From the NCBI GenBank assembly GCA_000969725.1, contig JXSR01S017624.1: a stretch of DNA of 20,530 bases. One strand, 5' to 3'. The stretch is from Ophiothrix spiculata. Its lineage: Eukaryota; Echinodermata; Ophiuroidea; Amphilepidida; Ophiotrichidae. The notes beneath the pieces were generated by a model. The model worked only from the letters and a program-made list of their open reading frames with translations, was not told the DNA's origin and ran no database searches. The position numbers were made by a program, and so were the translations under genes. Below, in pieces: positions 18,343 to 20,530 of this stretch; the stretch's first letter is position 1; each line of letters starts with the position of its first letter.

Positions 18343-19068
18343 CACTCTTAGAACGCCAGGATCAAAATTATGAGTAGTTTTCCGGATCACTTTGTTTTGA
18401 TCCTTTAAATATCATTTTTAATCAATTGTTGGATCGTTTTGATCCGTTTTCAGATCTAACAAACGGATCAAGTTTACCTGGATCAACTTTGATCTGATTT
18501 CCGGATCAATTACCCAGATAACACCAATATTGGTTTTCGATCGCCAATCTTGGCATTGGCATTATCTTACTAGGCAATATTGGGCCAATCTTGGCATTCT
18601 ATCGGCATTTTGTTATTGGCATCACATTGGCAACCTAAATTGGTCCAATATTGGTACAAAATATTGGTAGGATATCATAATGCCAACGTAAAGATTAAAC
18701 ACCACAGAAAATATATTATTAAAGTGATGAAACTATACGTCCTTCTATGGCAAGTCCACATTTTGAGACACACTTTAATCCGTTTCAGCATCATTTTGAC
18801 AGAAATATTTGATGCTGGAGAAGGAACATTTGATACAGTTTGATCCTGAAGTAGGATCATAAGCAACACTTACACCCAATTAAGGATCATTATTTCGATC
18901 CGTTTCATTATCATTAAACAAAAATATTTGATCCCATTTTGGATCAAACTTTTTGATCCTGCTTATCGGATCACTTTGATCCGGAAAGGGTAAGCTTATA
19001 TTTGATACCTAAAAAGGATCAAAATTGATCCTTTTTGTCTTATATTTGATCCTGGCTTTCTAAGAGTG
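18343..19068. mobile_element. DNA transposon relic with CACTCTTAG ends and GGATCA repeats
   Basis: The ends are CACTCTTAGAACGCCAGGAT (18343) and its reverse complement with one change (ATCCTGGCTTTCTAAGAGTG, ending 19068). TA lies at both flanks (18341-18342, 19069-19070). GGATCA/TGATCC is scattered more than a dozen times through both arms. The middle (about 18515-18690) is instead full of TTGGCAT and CCAATATTGG motifs, which looks like a second element nested inside. No transposase is visible. Confidence 0.75.
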
Positions 19069-19070
19069 TA

Positions 19071-19733
19071 GGTATAAAAATGTTTGAATTTTCATTTACG
19101 CATTTTGTTCAAAACTGTTACAATTTATGGCTATTGACTCATATAGATCTTAATATGTGATGATTGCACCAACCATAATATTCGTTTGCATTTTGTTGGT
19201 AATGGCTCGACCCCCTTTACTTGCTTTCGCACAAGGCCCTTATCACTAATTATTGATAACACTTACCCCTTACTTCCAGCTCCTTATCCCAGTTTGCTCA
19301 TTTGTTTATTTTATATATTCATTTAAAGTTTTGTGAATGTTGCTATAAATTGTAGATAGGCCTATCAAGTAAAAAGCGTGACAAATTCACAACTCCAAGA
19401 AAAGGCCTGCAATAAAGACAATTGATTTATAAGGGATTGTATTTGGTATTGAGCCATATATTTTCTGTTTCAATAATATCTCCAGCTCAATGTGATGTGA
19501 ATTGAAGATTTTAAAGAAGGGGTATTCTGCTTTACAGACCATTTTGATCAGTGCTGGTAACTGGCGTGCATATTTTTTTGGGGGGTCAGTCATTTTTTGC
19601 TGATTATCAAAAGTCATTTTTGCTATTTTTTCTGGCGAGCAGTGGTGTTTTCTTTTATAGTATTTACCCTATATAGAATGTAAGGACCCCAACCAGCATA
19701 CAGTATTTTATTCGATTTTCAAAACTAACAAGC
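19071..19733. other. No gene recognised
   Basis: AT-rich, no coding, RNA or repeat signal. A minus-strand open stretch at 19387-19617 has no domain. Confidence 0.4.
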
Positions 19734-20090
19734 GGAAAAGAAGAAAGAAGACGAAGAAAAAAGAAGAGGAGGAAGAAGAAGAAGAAGGAGAAGAAGAAGA
19801 AGAAAAAGAGGAAAAAGACCATTAGTAAAAAGGGTCCCAAAAAGGTTCTAAGTTGTCCTGTATGTGGAATCGTCGCTCTAGAACACTAAAAAAAGGGTTC
19901 CTGAAAATATATATGCACCATTAAAGGTTCTACAGGTTACATTGAGAACCTGATGGTTCCCCAGAGTGGCTTTAGAACCTTTCATGGTTCTTTGTGAGCA
20001 CCATAGAGAATTCCACATACGTACGGGACAAATAAGAACCCTTTTGGAACCTTTTTTTACTAAGAGTGAAGAAGAAGAAGGAAAGGAAGC
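19734..20090. repeat. GAA-rich purine tract, interrupted by an element
   Basis: GAA/GAG repeats run from 19734 to about 19817 and resume at 20066-20090 (GTGAAGAAGAAGAAGG). The gap is filled exactly by the inverted-repeat element at 19818-20068, so the tract was probably one before insertion. Confidence 0.8.
19818..20068. mobile_element. MITE with GGTTC/GAACC repeats, inserted in the GAA tract
   Basis: The right end reads TTTTTTTACTAAGAGTG. Its reverse complement, CACTCTTAGTAAAA, matches the left end ATTAGTAAAAAGGG (19821) from TTAG inward. Further pairing includes TGTATGTGGAAT (19859) with ATTCCACATACG (20010). AAGGTTC/GAACC occurs about ten times. The outer left bases have decayed (ACCATTAG). 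No transposase. Confidence 0.7.
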
Positions 20091-20127
20091 TTATTTTCAG
20101 TGACGTTCGCCCCATGAAAATACTGTT

Positions 20128-20142
20128 TGTGTGTGCGCGCGC
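20128..20142. repeat. Alternating purine-pyrimidine run
   Basis: TGTGTGTGCGCGCGC, a short Z-DNA-prone sequence. No role is evident. Confidence 0.7.
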
Positions 20143-20364
20143 CTGAACCACCGTAATTTTGCGCACATGTTTAAAATAAGGTTACGCTTGTAGCTGCTTG
20201 TGAAGTCTCAATTACCCTGATTTTTCTCAAGAATAAAGAATATCTCAGTTACTAGGTTTTTGATACGTGTGTGACTTTTGAACGAGGCCAGAGAAAAACG
20301 AGTTGTATTCTCAAGTCAAGGTACGTATTCTGCAGTTAACCAAAAGACAAGACAATTTAGCCCC

Positions 20365-20530
20365 GGGGGGGGGGGTACTCAAGTTTGGTTTGGGTAGGGA
20401 CGTGCCGCAGGGAAATTTGAAAAGCCACCCATCCAAATACCAATTTTCAAGAAAAAGGGACCCATCCATATACCAAATCTTCCAAATTTTGAGTCAAGTT
20501 TGATCAAAAATTGCATTTTTTTCCGCCCAA
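20365..20530. mobile_element. Element beginning at a G11 run, cut by window end
   Basis: CCCC and eleven G (20365-20375) precede TACTCAAGTTTGG. The start resembles the left end of the 17336-17590 element (G10 then CACTCAAGT). Inside, CCATCCAAATACCA (20428) and CCATCCATATACCA (20462) are near repeats. The right end lies outside the window. Confidence 0.5.

Overview
The window looks like nuclear DNA of an invertebrate animal, most likely a marine deuterostome such as an echinoderm. This is inferred from the AT-rich background, spliced genes with GT-AG introns, SRCR-domain exons (a family greatly expanded in echinoderms and lancelets), and many short non-autonomous DNA transposons. No species can be named from the sequence alone.

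Bases 1-4035 hold no protein gene I can support. They contain two tRNA-like Pol III units (137-223 and 1177-1247, each with A box, B box and a T-run), a pair of adjacent perfect hairpins (1065-1131) and a three-copy 41-bp tandem repeat (1985-2107).

Bases 4036-12282 hold the 3' part of one plus-strand gene. I assembled seven exons from splice sites and reading frame: 4036-4401, 4845-5162, 7353-7643, 8093-8395, 9069-9413, 9676-11852 and 12049-12282. The joined frame stays open for 1344 residues. It encodes four SRCR domains, a fifth strongly diverged SRCR-like module, a somatomedin-B domain, a long cysteine-rich ectodomain, and a seven-helix region of the secretin/adhesion/methuselah GPCR class. 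The start codon and signal peptide are not visible and should lie upstream of 4036. The product is best read as a cell-surface receptor whose SRCR stack binds an unknown ligand and whose 7TM module signals. The first five exons are all flanked by phase-1 introns, so each SRCR is a cassette that could be skipped or shuffled. The introns are full of mobile DNA: a hAT-like MITE with a perfect 8-bp target duplication, a long foldback element, a minus-strand tRNA-headed SINE candidate, a TA-flanked palindromic MITE, a 104-bp hairpin beside tetranucleotide microsatellites, and a 34/33-bp tandem array just before the 7TM exon.

Bases 12283-20530 hold no recognised intact gene. A roughly 1.1-kb inverted repeat (about 13110-14240) follows the receptor. 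Further on are more MITE-like elements (15569-15775, 17336-17590, 18343-19068, 19818-20068, and one cut by the window edge from 20365), a decayed coding remnant (15779-16076), and a GAA-rich tract split by one of these elements.
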